This document shows, in pieces, positions 1 to 9,630 of a stretch of DNA of 64,000 nt. The position numbers were made by a program, and so were the translations under genes. Position 1 is the first letter of the stretch. The number at the start of each line of letters is the position of its first letter. The stretch lies in contig JANQRZ010000003.1 of assembly GCA_028284265.1 (NCBI GenBank), positions 1-64,000 of the forward strand. Direction: 5' to 3'. The notes beneath the pieces were generated by a model that was not told the DNA's origin, did not search any database, and was given only the letters and a program-made list of their open reading frames with translations. The DNA comes from Rhodothermales bacterium. Lineage in GTDB: Bacteria; Bacteroidota; Rhodothermia; Rhodothermales; JANQRZ01.

Positions 1-99
1 CTGATCGTGCCGGTGGCGATGGAGCAGGGGTTGCGGTTCGCGATCCGAGAAGGCGGTCGGACGGTGGGCGCGGGTGTCGTCTCCAAAATCCTCGACTAA
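1..99 (+). CDS. tuf: Elongation factor Tu, C-terminal end (partial)
   Basis: The first 32 codons and stop read as the end of EF-Tu domain III, with the family-typical [19 protein letters not shown] stretch and the final [12 protein letters not shown]-Tu delivers aminoacyl-tRNA to the ribosomal A site in the cytosol. The gene begins outside the window. Placement directly before rpsJ is the common str-S10 junction. A strong hairpin with a T run follows 15 nt after the stop. Confidence 0.96.
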   Translation: MIVPVAMEQGLRFAIREGGRTVGAGVVSKILD

Positions 100-114
100 A
101 CATAGTAGGTAACC

Positions 115-146
115 GCCGGGGCGCACACTGCTGCGCCCCGGCTTTT
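115..146 (+). terminator. Intrinsic terminator or attenuator between tuf and rpsJ
   Basis: An 11-bp perfect stem (GCCGGGGCGCA pairing with TGCGCCCCGGC) encloses a 6-nt loop and is followed directly by TTTT. This has full rho-independent terminator form. Only 11 nt separate the T run from the rpsJ start codon, leaving no room for a separate promoter, so the hairpin must be read through or sit in the rpsJ leader. Confidence 0.85.
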
Positions 147-157
147 CACTAAGCCAT

Positions 158-466
158 ATGGCGAGCCAGAAAATCCGCATCAAGCTCAAGTCCTACGACC
201 ACAACCTCGTGGACAAGAGCGCCGAGAAGATCATCCGCACGGTCAAGCAGACCGGTGCCGTCGTGAGCGGCCCGATCCCGCTGCCGACCAAGAAGTCGGT
301 TTACACCGTGCTTAGTAGCCCGCACGTCGACAAGAAGGCGCGCGACCAGTTCGAACACCGCTCGCACAAGCGGCTGATCGACATCCTCTCGACCTCGTCC
401 AAGACCGTCGATGCCCTGATGAAGCTTGAGCTTCCGAGCGGCGTTGATGTCGAGATCAAAGTCTGA
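158..466 (+). CDS. rpsJ: 30S ribosomal protein S10
   Basis: 102 residues, normal for S10 (uS10), with the family-typical [20 protein letters not shown] opening and the HKRLIDI segment. S10 sits in the 30S head. It is the first gene of the S10 cluster. The start codon follows a terminator-like hairpin so closely that no Shine-Dalgarno sequence is present. The next gene begins 2 nt after the stop, suggesting translational coupling to an unexpected lipoprotein gene. Confidence 0.97.
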   Translation: MASQKIRIKLKSYDHNLVDKSAEKIIRTVKQTGAVVSGPIPLPTKKSVYTVLSSPHVDKKARDQFEHRSHKRLIDILSTSSKTVDALMKLELPSGVDVEIKV

Positions 467-468
467 CC

Positions 469-1050
469 TTGAATCGTTTCGCGCACATAGCCCTCCTGCC
501 GCTGCTCGCGCTGAGTCTCGCCTTCGCAGGCTGTGACTCGGACAGCGACGATGGTGGTCTCACAATAGAGGAGCGTCTTCTCGGTATGTGGGAGGTGTCG
601 GAGGCCAGCGTGCGAGTAAGCACGCTGCTCGGCACGATTCCCGTGCCGGTTTTGGATGCGAGCGACAGCGAGGCGGTGTCGATCTCGTTTATGTCGGGCA
701 GTCGCTTCGCCTTCACGCTCACAGGCCCCGTCGAGGCCGAAGTCGCAGGGCAGAACTTTGTGATCCTCGAGGCGGGGCAGTCCACGACGAACAGCGGCAC
801 CTTCGAGGTCGTCGAGAACGGCGAGCAGATTCGCTTTACGACGACCGAGATTGATGGGCAGACCGTTCCTGTTCCAGGCTCGGCAGAGGCCACGTTTGAG
901 CTTCGGAGCGGCGACAACACGCTGGCTCTCATCGCGGACAACACGCCGGAGGGGCAGGAGATCATCGCCTTCCTATTCGGCGATGCACTGCCAGAAGAAC
1001 TCCTCAACACGATCGAGGGTGGCGAGGCCACCTTCAGTCGAGCTAACTAA
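469..1050 (+). CDS. Predicted lipoprotein inserted between rpsJ and rplC
   Basis: 193 residues from a TTG start 2 nt after the rpsJ stop. The N terminus is a lipoprotein signal peptide: a short basic start, hydrophobic core [12 protein letters not shown], and lipobox AFAGC with Cys about residue 21, followed by an acidic DSDSDDGG linker. The mature part contains [10 protein letters not shown] and alternating beta-type segments, reminiscent of small lipocalin-like lipoproteins, but this is only a resemblance. An envelope protein here is odd because rpsJ-rplC is one of the most conserved bacterial gene pairs. rplC has its own AGGAG ribosome site after it. Function unknown. Confidence 0.85.
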   Translation: MNRFAHIALLPLLALSLAFAGCDSDSDDGGLTIEERLLGMWEVSEASVRVSTLLGTIPVPVLDASDSEAVSISFMSGSRFAFTLTGPVEAEVAGQNFVILEAGQSTTNSGTFEVVENGEQIRFTTTEIDGQTVPVPGSAEATFELRSGDNTLALIADNTPEGQEIIAFLFGDALPEELLNTIEGGEATFSRAN

Positions 1051-1085
1051 CCCACCTTCACGCTTAACTTAATCAGGAGATTACA

Positions 1086-1715
1086 ATGAGCGGAATCCTC
1101 GGCCGGAAGATCGGCATGACGAGCATCTTCGATGACAACGGACGCAACGTCGTCTGTACCGTCATCGAAGCCGGACCTTGCGTCGTGACGCAGGTCAAGA
1201 CCGATGAGACGGACGGCTACCGTGCCGTTCAGCTTGCGTTCGGCGACCGTACAGAGAAAAGCACGACGAAGGCCCTGCAAGGCCACTTCGATGCTGCCAA
1301 GACCTCGCCCAAACGCCACCTCATCGAGTTCCGTCGCTTCGACGGCATGGACGATCTCGGTCTCGGCGATGAAGTCAGCGTCGGCGATGTGTTCGCAGAT
1401 GGTGATGCCGTCCACGTCATCGGCACGTCGAAGGGCAAAGGCTTCCAGGGTGTCGTCAAGCGCCACAACTTCGGCGGCGTTAACGACGCAACCCACGGTC
1501 AGCACAACCGCCAGCGTGCGCCGGGTTCTATCGGCCAAGCCTCGGACCCGAGCCGCGTGTTCAAGGGGACCAAGATGGCGGGCCGCACCGGCGGCGACCG
1601 CGTGACAGTCAAGAACCTCCGCGTCGTCCGCGTCTTCCCCGACAAGAACATGCTGCTCGTGAAGGGTGCCGTGCCCGGTGCCCGGAAGGGGATCGTCGAA
1701 ATCCGCAAAGCCTAA
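1086..1715 (+). CDS. rplC: 50S ribosomal protein L3
   Basis: 209 residues, the usual L3 (uL3) length. The start [13 protein letters not shown], the central [21 protein letters not shown] loop that reaches towards the peptidyl-transferase centre, and the [12 protein letters not shown] segment are diagnostic. An AGGAG sits 8 nt before the ATG. It is followed by rplD after 41 nt, as in the standard S10 operon. Confidence 0.97.
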   Translation: MSGILGRKIGMTSIFDDNGRNVVCTVIEAGPCVVTQVKTDETDGYRAVQLAFGDRTEKSTTKALQGHFDAAKTSPKRHLIEFRRFDGMDDLGLGDEVSVGDVFADGDAVHVIGTSKGKGFQGVVKRHNFGGVNDATHGQHNRQRAPGSIGQASDPSRVFKGTKMAGRTGGDRVTVKNLRVVRVFPDKNMLLVKGAVPGARKGIVEIRKA

Positions 1716-1756
1716 GCGATTGGTCGCTCGCGCGACCGACCTAAGAGAGACAACCG

Positions 1757-2446
1757 ATGAAACTGACCGTTTATACCCGCGAAGGCAGCGACGCTGGTCG
1801 CACCGTCGAACTCGACGAGACCATCTTCGGCATTGAGCCGAACGACCACGCGATCTGGCTCGACGTACGTGCCGCACAGGCACACGCTCGCCAAGGGACG
1901 CACAAAACGAAGGAGCGTGGCGAAGTCCGTGGCTCCACGCGCAAGCTCTACCGGCAGAAAGGGACGGGCCACGCTCGCGTCGGCGATGCCAAAAGCCCGA
2001 CTCGTCGCGGCGGAGGCACCATCTTCGGTCCGCGCCCGCACAGCTACTCTGTCGGTGTCAACCGCAAGACGAAGCAGCTCGCCCGCCGGAGTGCCCTCGC
2101 CTACAAAGCCCAGCAGGAGGGACTTCGTATTGTCGAGAACTTCCAGTTTGACGCCCCGAAAACGCGCGATCTTGCAAGTCTGCTTTCGAGCCACGACCTC
2201 GACGGGCGCAAGGTGCTCCTCCTCACGAGTGAGCACGATGATGTGCTCTACCGCTCCGGGCGCAACATCCCGAAGCTGACCGTCCGCCCCGCTGCTGGTG
2301 CCTCGACGCTTGACCTGATGAACGCGCAGGTGATCCTTCTCCAAGAGGGTGCCCTTGACGCGCTGACCGCTGCCCTCGGCAAGACCGCTGAGCCTGCTCC
2401 GGTCGAGACGGTCGAAGCCGAGCCTGCCGAAGTCGCTGCCGAGTAG
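1757..2446 (+). CDS. rplD: 50S ribosomal protein L4
   Basis: 229 residues. The conserved tunnel-lining loop with RQKGTGHARVGDAKSP and GGTIFGPRPHSY identifies L4 (uL4). The last roughly 25 residues form an Ala/Glu/Val-rich acidic tail not needed for the fold. In some bacteria L4 represses its own operon; whether the leader hairpin before rpsJ serves that here is not shown by the sequence. Confidence 0.97.
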   Translation: MKLTVYTREGSDAGRTVELDETIFGIEPNDHAIWLDVRAAQAHARQGTHKTKERGEVRGSTRKLYRQKGTGHARVGDAKSPTRRGGGTIFGPRPHSYSVGVNRKTKQLARRSALAYKAQQEGLRIVENFQFDAPKTRDLASLLSSHDLDGRKVLLLTSEHDDVLYRSGRNIPKLTVRPAAGASTLDLMNAQVILLQEGALDALTAALGKTAEPAPVETVEAEPAEVAAE

Positions 2447-2471
2447 TTCACCCTTTTAGCCAAGTCCGATC

Positions 2472-2768
2472 ATGGCCCGCTCCATTCTCATCGAACCCAT
2501 TGTCACCGAGAAGATGACCCGTCTCACGGAGGAGGGTCGGCACTACGCTTTCAAGGTGGCGAAGAACGCCAACAAGATCCAGATTCGCAACGCAATCCAG
2601 GCCCGCTATCCCGACGTGGATATCAAAGAGGTGCGAACGATGGTGGTGCGCGGCAAGCGCCGCCGCCAGTTCACCCGCCGGGGCCTGATTGAAGGGCGCA
2701 AGCCTTCCTACAAGAAGGCCATCGTAACCCTCAAGAGCGGCGAGATCGACTTCTTCGAAAGCATCTAG
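2472..2768 (+). CDS. rplW: 50S ribosomal protein L23
   Basis: 98 residues with the uL23 pattern: ILIEPIVTEKMTRL at the start, FKVAKNANKIQI in the middle, and the RRRQFTRRGLIEGRKPSYKKAIVTL segment with the basic loop. L23 lies at the exit of the nascent chain tunnel and contacts trigger factor and SRP. The 63-nt spacer to rplB contains only a small imperfect hairpin without a T run. Confidence 0.96.
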   Translation: MARSILIEPIVTEKMTRLTEEGRHYAFKVAKNANKIQIRNAIQARYPDVDIKEVRTMVVRGKRRRQFTRRGLIEGRKPSYKKAIVTLKSGEIDFFESI

Positions 2769-2831
2769 TTTCACCGGGCGCAAAGCCGCTCGCTTCGGCG
2801 AGTCGGCAGCTATGCCTAGACCCACAGATTC

Positions 2832-3662
<831 letters not shown>

Positions 3663-3665
<3 letters not shown>

Positions 3666-3742
3666 CTCTTAGCTCCTGGCTGTTGGCTTTTGGCCCGGCA
3701 GCCTGAGAACTAAAAGCCAACAGCTAAAAGCAAATAGCCAAT
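3663..3742 (+). repeat. Heptamer-unit inverted repeat against the rpsS start codon
   Basis: The left arm reads as 7-nt units TAGCTCT, TAGCTCC, TGGCTGT, TGGCTTT, TGGC and the right arm as AGCCAAC, AGCTAAA, AGCAAAT, AGCCAAT, so the arms can form an imperfect long hairpin around a roughly 20-nt centre. The left arm starts on the rplB stop codon and the right arm ends 4 nt before the rpsS ATG, leaving no Shine-Dalgarno sequence. It shares GGCTGTTGGC and ACTAAAAGCCAA with the element before rplQ. Confidence 0.85.
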
Positions 3743-3746
3743 CCTT

Positions 3747-4025
3747 ATGGCACGTTCGCTCAAGAAAGGCCCCTACATCTACTACAAGCTCCAGCGCAAG
3801 GTGGACGCGATGAACGAGAGCAGCCGGAAGAAGGTCATCAAGACCTGGAGCCGAGGCTCGATGATCACGCCTGAGTTCGTGGGGCACACGTTCGCCGTAC
3901 ACAACGGCAAGCAGTTCATCCCCGTCTACGTCACCGAGAATATGGTCGGTCACAAGCTCGGCGAGTTCTCGCCGACGCGCCTCTTCCGCGGCCACGCCGG
4001 TACGAAGGCCGACAAGCGCCGCTAG
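3747..4025 (+). CDS. rpsS: 30S ribosomal protein S19
   Basis: 92 residues. [15 protein letters not shown], then [46 protein letters not shown] features, are diagnostic of uS19, a 30S head protein that contacts S13. The spacer in front is filled by a low-complexity inverted repeat instead of an ordinary ribosome binding site. Confidence 0.97.
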   Translation: MARSLKKGPYIYYKLQRKVDAMNESSRKKVIKTWSRGSMITPEFVGHTFAVHNGKQFIPVYVTENMVGHKLGEFSPTRLFRGHAGTKADKRR

Positions 4026-4066
4026 ACGAAACGACCACAACGCACGTCCTAACAGCAACTCCTGAG

Positions 4067-4429
4067 ATGGAAGCCAGAGCCAAGCTGCGGTTTATCCGCT
4101 CCTCGCCCCGCAAGATGCGCATTGTCGCGGACCAGGTCCGTGGCAAAGGCGTCACCGAGGCCCTCAACACGCTGCACTTCCTGCCGCAGAAAGCGGCGGC
4201 CCCGATCGAGAAGACGATCCAATCGGCGGTGCATAACCTCTTCGATCAGGCCGACGACGAGCGCGTGGACGAAGAAGGCCTCATCGTGAGCGAGATTTTC
4301 GTGGATGAGGCCCCGGTCTTCAAGCGGTTCCGCCCCGTCTCGCGTGGTCGCGCCCACCGGATTAAGAAGCGCAACAGCCACCTCACTGTCGTCGTCGCCT
4401 CGCGCGATGAGGTCGAAGACGACGCCTAG
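4067..4429 (+). CDS. rplV: 50S ribosomal protein L22
   Basis: 120 residues. The uL22 signature is present: [18 protein letters not shown] near the start, [14 protein letters not shown], and the beta-hairpin segment [19 protein letters not shown] that lines the exit tunnel and is the usual site of macrolide-resistance changes. It is followed by rpsC after 38 nt. Confidence 0.97.
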   Translation: MEARAKLRFIRSSPRKMRIVADQVRGKGVTEALNTLHFLPQKAAAPIEKTIQSAVHNLFDQADDERVDEEGLIVSEIFVDEAPVFKRFRPVSRGRAHRIKKRNSHLTVVVASRDEVEDDA

Positions 4430-4467
4430 CACACCCCTTTCAGAGAAGCAACGCAGAGGATACTACT

Positions 4468-5265
4468 TTGGGTCAGAAGATCAATCCTATCGGGTTTCGC
4501 CTCGGAGTCATCCGTGGTTGGGATTCCAACTGGTACACCGACGGGTCCTACGCTGACAAGCTCGTCGAGGACGAGGAGATCCGCCGCTACCTCGACGCCC
4601 GCCTCAAGCGCGCGGGTCTGAGCCGCGTCGTGATCGAGCGGACGCCGAAGCGGGTCATCCTGACGCTTCACACGAGCCGTCCCGGCGTCGTGATCGGACG
4701 TGGCGGGACCGAGGTCGAGAAGCTGCGCGAAGAGCTGAAGCAGCTTACCGAGAAGGATATCCAGATCAACATTAACGAGATCAAGCGGCCCGAAGTCGAC
4801 GCCTCGCTCGTGGCGCAGAACATCGCCCAGCAGCTCGAAGGTCGCGTTTCGTTCCGCCGCGCGATGAAGCAGTCGCTCTCCGCTGCGATGCGGATGGGCG
4901 CTGAAGGCATTCGCGTTAAGCTCTCCGGCCGCCTCGGCGGTGCCGAGATGAGCCGGACCGAGCAGTACCTCGAAGGCCGCGTCCCGCTCCACACGATGCG
5001 CGCCGACATCGACTACGCCGAGGCGACGGCCTTCACGATCCAAGGCACGACCGGCGTCAAGGTCTGGATCTACCGGGGCGAGATCCTCGGCAAGCCCGAC
5101 CTCAGCCCGAATGCCCAGGTCCAGCGCCAGCAGCAGATGGCGGCTCCGCCGCCGGAGCGCCGCCGTCGCGGTGAGCGCGGCGAGCGTGGTGAACGCGGCG
5201 GGCGGGGCGGTCGCGGAGGCCGAGGCGGTGAAGGCGGCGGTGGCCGTCGCCCGCGCCGCGGCTAA
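4468..5265 (+). CDS. rpsC: 30S ribosomal protein S3 with Arg-Gly-Glu-rich tail
   Basis: 265 residues; core S3 (uS3) is about 210. The TTG start gives [18 protein letters not shown], the family N terminus, preceded by an AGAGGA ribosome site. The KH domain shows [17 protein letters not shown]. After about residue 220 comes a low-complexity tail of repeated RGERGERG and GRGGRGG units ending RRPRRG, resembling RGG-type RNA-binding tails. S3 forms the mRNA entry channel of the 30S subunit. Confidence 0.96.
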   Translation: MGQKINPIGFRLGVIRGWDSNWYTDGSYADKLVEDEEIRRYLDARLKRAGLSRVVIERTPKRVILTLHTSRPGVVIGRGGTEVEKLREELKQLTEKDIQININEIKRPEVDASLVAQNIAQQLEGRVSFRRAMKQSLSAAMRMGAEGIRVKLSGRLGGAEMSRTEQYLEGRVPLHTMRADIDYAEATAFTIQGTTGVKVWIYRGEILGKPDLSPNAQVQRQQQMAAPPPERRRRGERGERGERGGRGGRGGRGGEGGGGRRPRRG

Positions 5266-5315
5266 GCCTCTTTTTCTGAATCCACTTGCACACGCACTAA
5301 ACCGAGTCTACTGTC

Positions 5316-5753
5316 ATGTTGATGCCCAAGCGCACCAAGTTCCGCAAGATGCAGAAGGGGCGCATCAAAGGGAACGCGCAGCGCGGCTCCCGGATCAACT
5401 TCGGCGACTTCGCTATCAAGACCCTCGAGCCGGGCTGGATCACCTCCCGCCAGATCGAAGCCTGCCGTATTGCGATCACCCGTCGGATCAAGCGAACGGG
5501 TAAGGTCTGGATCCGCATCTTCCCGGACAAGCCGATCACGAAGAAGCCTGCCGAGACCCGCATGGGTAAAGGCAAAGGCTCGCCGGAGTACTTCGTTGCG
5601 GTCGTCAAGCCGGGCCGCATTCTTTTCGAGTTGGCCGGTGTGCCGGAAGACCTCGCCCGTGAGGCGATGGCGCTGGCCCAGTACAAGCTGCCGGTCAAAA
5701 CCAAGTTCGTCGTCCGCCCGGACTACGTCGCTCCTGTCGCTACGCGCAAGTAA
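5316..5753 (+). CDS. rplP: 50S ribosomal protein L16
   Basis: 145 residues. The start [16 protein letters not shown], the [19 protein letters not shown] segment and [20 protein letters not shown] are diagnostic of uL16, which contacts tRNA at the A/P sites. An ATG two codons downstream is the alternative start, but homologues normally carry the MLMP form. Placed between rpsC and rpmC as usual. Confidence 0.97.
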   Translation: MLMPKRTKFRKMQKGRIKGNAQRGSRINFGDFAIKTLEPGWITSRQIEACRIAITRRIKRTGKVWIRIFPDKPITKKPAETRMGKGKGSPEYFVAVVKPGRILFELAGVPEDLAREAMALAQYKLPVKTKFVVRPDYVAPVATRK

Positions 5754-5780
5754 GCGGCGACGGTCAAACGCACCTGAACC

Positions 5781-5978
5781 ATGAAAGCCAAAGAAGTCCG
5801 CGAACTCTCCGCCGAGGAGATCACGCAGCGCATCAAAGACGAGGAGCACGACCTCGACGTGCTGACCTTCCAGCACGCCATCGCGCAGCTCGAAGACCCG
5901 ATGGTCCTCCGCCGCAAGCGCCGCGAAGTCGCCCGCCTCAAAACCATCCTCAAGCAGAAGCAGACCGCAGCAGCGTAG
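5781..5978 (+). CDS. rpmC: 50S ribosomal protein L29
   Basis: 65 residues forming two helices, typical of uL29: MKAKEVRELSAEEITQRI and the ending VLRRKRREVARLKTIL. L29 lies beside L23 at the tunnel exit. Order rplP-rpmC-rpsQ is canonical. Confidence 0.95.
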   Translation: MKAKEVRELSAEEITQRIKDEEHDLDVLTFQHAIAQLEDPMVLRRKRREVARLKTILKQKQTAAA

Positions 5979-6048
5979 CTACCGCCTGAGCTATTCCTGA
6001 ACCCGTAGTTGGTGAGGTGTCGGCTCACCAAGCGACCTGACAACAGAT

Positions 6049-6348
6049 ATGGAACCCACTACCGAAGAGCAGAAACCCGAAACCGTCGAGCCGAAGGGCC
6101 GCAATGCCCGTAAGGAGCGCGTTGGCCTCGTCGTCTCGGACAAGATGGACAAGACGATCTCCGTCGCCATCGAGCGCCAGGTCAAGCACCCGATCTACGG
6201 CAAGTTCATCAAGCAGACGACCAAGCTGATGGCCCACGATGAGACGAACGACGCAGGCGCTGGCGACACGGTCCGCATCATGGAGATGCGCCCGATGAGC
6301 AAGCACAAGCGCTGGCGGTTGGTCGAGATCATCGAGCGCGCCAAGTAA
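6049..6348 (+). CDS. rpsQ: 30S ribosomal protein S17 with N-terminal extension
   Basis: 99 residues. The S17 (uS17) core begins at [20 protein letters not shown] and contains the signature [16 protein letters not shown] and [18 protein letters not shown]. About 20 Glu/Pro/Lys-rich residues precede the core, longer than in enteric S17. S17 is an early-binding protein of the 30S body. Confidence 0.96.
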   Translation: MEPTTEEQKPETVEPKGRNARKERVGLVVSDKMDKTISVAIERQVKHPIYGKFIKQTTKLMAHDETNDAGAGDTVRIMEMRPMSKHKRWRLVEIIERAK

Positions 6349-6403
6349 CCCGTTTCTGGAACCGAACGCGGGGGTGCGCCCTCGCGCTGAATACCACGTA
6401 CCC

Positions 6404-6772
6404 ATGATCCAGCAAGAATCCAGACTCGCGGTGGCGGACAACTCAGGGGCCAAAGAGGTTCTCTGCATCCGCGTCCTCGGCGGCAGCGGCCGTCGCTATG
6501 CCCGCATCGGCGACAAGATCGTCGTCTCGGTCAAGAGCGCGGTCCCCGGTGGCAACGTCAAGAAAGGCGAGGTCTCCCACGCCGTCGTCGTCCGCACGAA
6601 GAAGGAGTACCGCCGCAAGGACGGTTCGTACATCCGCTTCGACGAGAACGCCGCTGTCCTCCTGAACGACGCCGACGAGCCGCGCGGGACCCGCATCTTC
6701 GGCCCCGTCGCCCGCGAGCTGCGCGAGAAGCAGTTCATGCGCATCGTCTCCCTCGCCCCCGAAGTCCTCTAA
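6404..6772 (+). CDS. rplN: 50S ribosomal protein L14
   Basis: 122 residues, exactly the normal uL14 length, starting [21 protein letters not shown]. An in-frame upstream GTG would add 10 residues not seen in the family, so the ATG is chosen. The ending [23 protein letters not shown] is diagnostic. L14 lies at the subunit interface and is the RsfS silencing-factor site. Confidence 0.97.
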   Translation: MIQQESRLAVADNSGAKEVLCIRVLGGSGRRYARIGDKIVVSVKSAVPGGNVKKGEVSHAVVVRTKKEYRRKDGSYIRFDENAAVLLNDADEPRGTRIFGPVARELREKQFMRIVSLAPEVL

Positions 6773-6783
6773 GCATTCCAGCC

Positions 6784-7137
6784 ATGAAGAAGCTCCACAT
6801 CAAAAAGGGCGATACCGTCGCGCTGACGAAGTCGATCACCGGCATCAATCCGCGTGAGAAGGGATTCGCCGGGCGTGTGTTGAAGGTGTATCCGAAGACC
6901 GATCGCGTGGTCGTCGAAGGCGTCAACGTCCGTATCCGCCACACCAAGCCGAACCAGACCAACCCCAACGGCGGTCGTATCGAGCGCGAGTTCCCAATCC
7001 ACATCTCGAACGTGATGCCGGTCGACGCCGACGGCAACCCGACGCGCGTCGGGCGCAAGCGGATCGAAGACCCCGAAACCGGCAAGGGCCACTGGGTCCG
7101 CGTCGCCAAGACGACCGGCGAAGAACTCGACCGCTAG
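6784..7137 (+). CDS. rplX: 50S ribosomal protein L24
   Basis: 117 residues. The N-terminal KOW segment HIKKGDTVALTKSITGINPREKGFAGRVLKV and the following RVVVEGVNVRIRHTKP identify uL24, a 50S assembly initiator. A roughly 30-residue C-terminal part (RVGRKRIEDPETGKGHWVRV) is typical of the longer versions. The spacer to rplE is 91 nt, unusually long for this cluster, without visible structure. Confidence 0.96.
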   Translation: MKKLHIKKGDTVALTKSITGINPREKGFAGRVLKVYPKTDRVVVEGVNVRIRHTKPNQTNPNGGRIEREFPIHISNVMPVDADGNPTRVGRKRIEDPETGKGHWVRVAKTTGEELDR

Positions 7138-7228
7138 GTTCTAGTCAACCCTTCACGAACACGCACCGCCTCCTACAGTTTTTACTGTCTGCCTCGGGCT
7201 GAACGGCCCCACGCGAACAAAGAAGATC

Positions 7229-7804
7229 ATGGAAGACAAGTACGTCCCCCGGCTGAAGCAGCGCTACCACGACGAAGTCGTTGACGCGCTCACAAAGCAG
7301 TTCGGCTACGACAACACGATGCAGGTCCCGCGCCTCGTCAAGATCTCCGTCAACAAGGGAGTCGGCGAAGCGGCAGTGACGAAGAAAGTCCTCGACGATG
7401 CCGTAGAGGAGCTTCGGACCATCACGGGCCAGCAGCCCGTCGTTCGCCGCGCCCGCAAGAGCATCTCGAACTTCAAACTCCGCGAAGGGATGCCGGTCGG
7501 CGTCAGCGTGACGCTCCGAGACGCCCGGATGTGGGAGTTCTTCGACCGCCTCGTGACGCTCGCCCTTCCCGGCGTGCGCGACTTCCGCGGCGTGCCGGAT
7601 CGCTCGTTCGACGGACGCGGCAACTACACCCTCGGCATCAAGGAGCAGATCATCTTCCCCGAGATCAACATTGACGAGGTGGACTCAGTCAGCGGTCTCG
7701 ATGTGACGTTCGTCACGACCGCCGAGACCGACGCCGAGGCGCTCGCGCTCCTCAAAGCGCTCGGAATGCCGTTCGTCCGCCGCGAAGAAGCCGAAGCGGC
7801 CTAA
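7229..7804 (+). CDS. rplE: 50S ribosomal protein L5
   Basis: 191 residues. [16 protein letters not shown], the [19 protein letters not shown] segment and [20 protein letters not shown] are diagnostic of uL5, which binds 5S rRNA and contacts the P-site tRNA. The order rplX-rplE-rpsN is that of the spc operon. Confidence 0.97.
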   Translation: MEDKYVPRLKQRYHDEVVDALTKQFGYDNTMQVPRLVKISVNKGVGEAAVTKKVLDDAVEELRTITGQQPVVRRARKSISNFKLREGMPVGVSVTLRDARMWEFFDRLVTLALPGVRDFRGVPDRSFDGRGNYTLGIKEQIIFPEINIDEVDSVSGLDVTFVTTAETDAEALALLKALGMPFVRREEAEAA

Positions 7805-7828
7805 AGACATTTAGAACCACACGAGACC

Positions 7829-8098
7829 ATGGCAAAGAAAAGCTGGATCGCCCGCGAGACGAAGCGCCGCAAGCTGGTAGCGAAGTACGCCGAGAAGCGC
7901 CGCAAGCTCAAAGCTGCTGGCGACTACGAAGGCCTGCAGAAGCTACCGCGCAACGCAAGCCCCGTCCGCCTCAACAACCGGTGCGCCCTGACGGGTCGCT
8001 CCCGCGCCTACATGCGGAAATTCGGCATTTCGCGCATCGTGTTCCGCGAGATGGCGCTCGCGGGCAAGATCCCCGGCGTCAAGAAAGCAAGCTGGTAG
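7829..8098 (+). CDS. rpsN: 30S ribosomal protein S14, zinc-free type
   Basis: 89 residues of the longer, Cys-poor S14 (uS14) class: [21 protein letters not shown], then [22 protein letters not shown] and the ending [11 protein letters not shown]. It lacks the CxxC pairs of the short zinc-binding form, in line with the zinc-free L36 and L31 in this window. Confidence 0.96.
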   Translation: MAKKSWIARETKRRKLVAKYAEKRRKLKAAGDYEGLQKLPRNASPVRLNNRCALTGRSRAYMRKFGISRIVFREMALAGKIPGVKKASW

Positions 8099-8182
8099 CG
8101 CCAGAGGCGCATCCGATCACGACATCCTCTAGCGGCTAAGTGTGGGCACGCACTCGCAAACTGGCCGAAGACAACGACTCAC

Positions 8183-8584
8183 ATGAGCGGTATCACCGAT
8201 CCTATTTCGGACTACCTGACGCGGATTCGCAACGCGCAGAAAGCCCGACACCCCTACACCGACATCCCTGCCTCCAAAGTCAAGCGGGCGATGACACAGA
8301 TCCTGATGGACAAGGGGTACGTCAAGAACTACCTCAACGTCGATGACGGCAAGCAGGGCTTGCTCCGCGTCTACCTCAAGTATCAGCGCGGCGGTGTCCC
8401 CGTCATCCACACGATGAAGCGTGTCTCGAAGCCGGGTCTTCGCCGCTACGTCGGTGCTGCCGACCTGCCCCGTGTCCGTAACGGCCTGGGCATCGCCATT
8501 ATCTCGACCTCCCGTGGTGTGATGACCGACAAAGAAGCCCGCCGCGCCGGTATCGGCGGTGAAGTCCTCGCCGAAGTGTTTTAG
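8183..8584 (+). CDS. rpsH: 30S ribosomal protein S8
   Basis: 133 residues. DPISDYLTRIRNAQKA at the start and the end GLGIAIISTSRGVMTDKEARRAGIGGEVLAEVF are standard uS8, a 16S central-domain primary binder and a spc-operon repressor in some bacteria. The 84-nt spacer before it shows no strong structure. Confidence 0.97.
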   Translation: MSGITDPISDYLTRIRNAQKARHPYTDIPASKVKRAMTQILMDKGYVKNYLNVDDGKQGLLRVYLKYQRGGVPVIHTMKRVSKPGLRRYVGAADLPRVRNGLGIAIISTSRGVMTDKEARRAGIGGEVLAEVF

Positions 8585-8629
8585 CCCCGGTCCATCGCCC
8601 GAGTGCGGTGGACCCCTGACAACAGCATT

Positions 8630-9184
8630 ATGTCTCGTATTGGACAACAGCCTATCCCTGTCGGTGACGGTGTCACCGTGACTGTGGCGGCGAATAACGT
8701 CGTGACGGCCAAAGGCCCGAAAGGCGAACTCATGGTTCCCGTCGACCCTGACCTCACGGTCAAGGTCGAAGACGGCGAGGTGCTCGTGGAGCGCCCGACC
8801 GAGCAGCAGCGCCACCGCTCGATGCACGGCCTCTACCGGTCGCTGATCGACAACGCTGTCATCGGCGTCACCGAAGGCTACAAGAAGCAACTCGAGGTCA
8901 TCGGCGTCGGGTACCGCGCCGAGGTCAACAACGGCGTGCTCGAACTTGCCCTCGGCTTCTCGCACCCGATCTACTTCCTCCCGCCGGACGACATTTCGAT
9001 CACAACGGAATCTGCTCGTGGCAAGAACCCCATCATCACGATTGAGGGGATCGACAAGCAGATGGTCGGACAGGTGGCGGCGAAGATCCGCGCCCTCCGT
9101 CCGCCGGAGCCTTACAAGGGCAAGGGTGTCCGCTACGTCGGTGAGTACGTCCGCCGGAAAGCTGGCAAGACGGCTGCTCGCTAA
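8630..9184 (+). CDS. rplF: 50S ribosomal protein L6
   Basis: 184 residues from the ATG giving MSRIGQQPIPVGDGVTV, the family N terminus; an in-frame upstream start 27 nt earlier would add unconserved residues. The second repeat contains GKNPIITIEGIDKQMVGQVAAKIRALRPPEPYKGKG, the L6 (uL6) signature. L6 lies near the factor-binding site. Confidence 0.97.
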   Translation: MSRIGQQPIPVGDGVTVTVAANNVVTAKGPKGELMVPVDPDLTVKVEDGEVLVERPTEQQRHRSMHGLYRSLIDNAVIGVTEGYKKQLEVIGVGYRAEVNNGVLELALGFSHPIYFLPPDDISITTESARGKNPIITIEGIDKQMVGQVAAKIRALRPPEPYKGKGVRYVGEYVRRKAGKTAAR

Positions 9185-9240
9185 CTCCATATCAGATGAG
9201 CGGGAAGGTCGGAAATCTTCCCGCCGAGACCTGAACCAAC

Positions 9241-9597
9241 ATGGCACGACCAAGCAAAAAGGTGCAGAACCGGATGCGTATCAAGCGCCGGGTTCGCGCC
9301 AAAATCCACGGGACGGGCGAGCGCCCGCGCCTGAGCGTCTTCCGCTCGAACAACAACATCTACGCCCAACTCATCAACGACCTCGACGGGCACACGCTCG
9401 CCGCGGCGTCGAGCCTCGAAGACGGCGTCTCCGGTGGCAACCCGACCGAGGTCGGGAAGGCCGTCGGGCAGCGCCTCGCCGAGAAGGCGAAGGAAGCGGG
9501 TGTCGAGACGGCGGTTTTCGACCGGAACGGTTACCGTTACCACGGCCGCGTCAAGGCGCTCGCCGATGGCGCACGCGAAGGCGGACTGAAGTTCTAA
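9241..9597 (+). CDS. rplR: 50S ribosomal protein L18
   Basis: 118 residues. [30 protein letters not shown] and the ending [24 protein letters not shown] are diagnostic of uL18, which binds 5S rRNA with L5. Conventional position between rplF and rpsE. Confidence 0.97.
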   Translation: MARPSKKVQNRMRIKRRVRAKIHGTGERPRLSVFRSNNNIYAQLINDLDGHTLAAASSLEDGVSGGNPTEVGKAVGQRLAEKAKEAGVETAVFDRNGYRYHGRVKALADGAREGGLKF

Positions 9598-9630
9598 TCA
9601 ACGCACGCCCAGCGTGCAGCACACACCGAT

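Noticed and set aside
2784-2812. Hairpin between rplW and rplB as terminator
   Set aside because: The stem is short and imperfect, no T run follows, and it lies mid-operon in an essential cluster.
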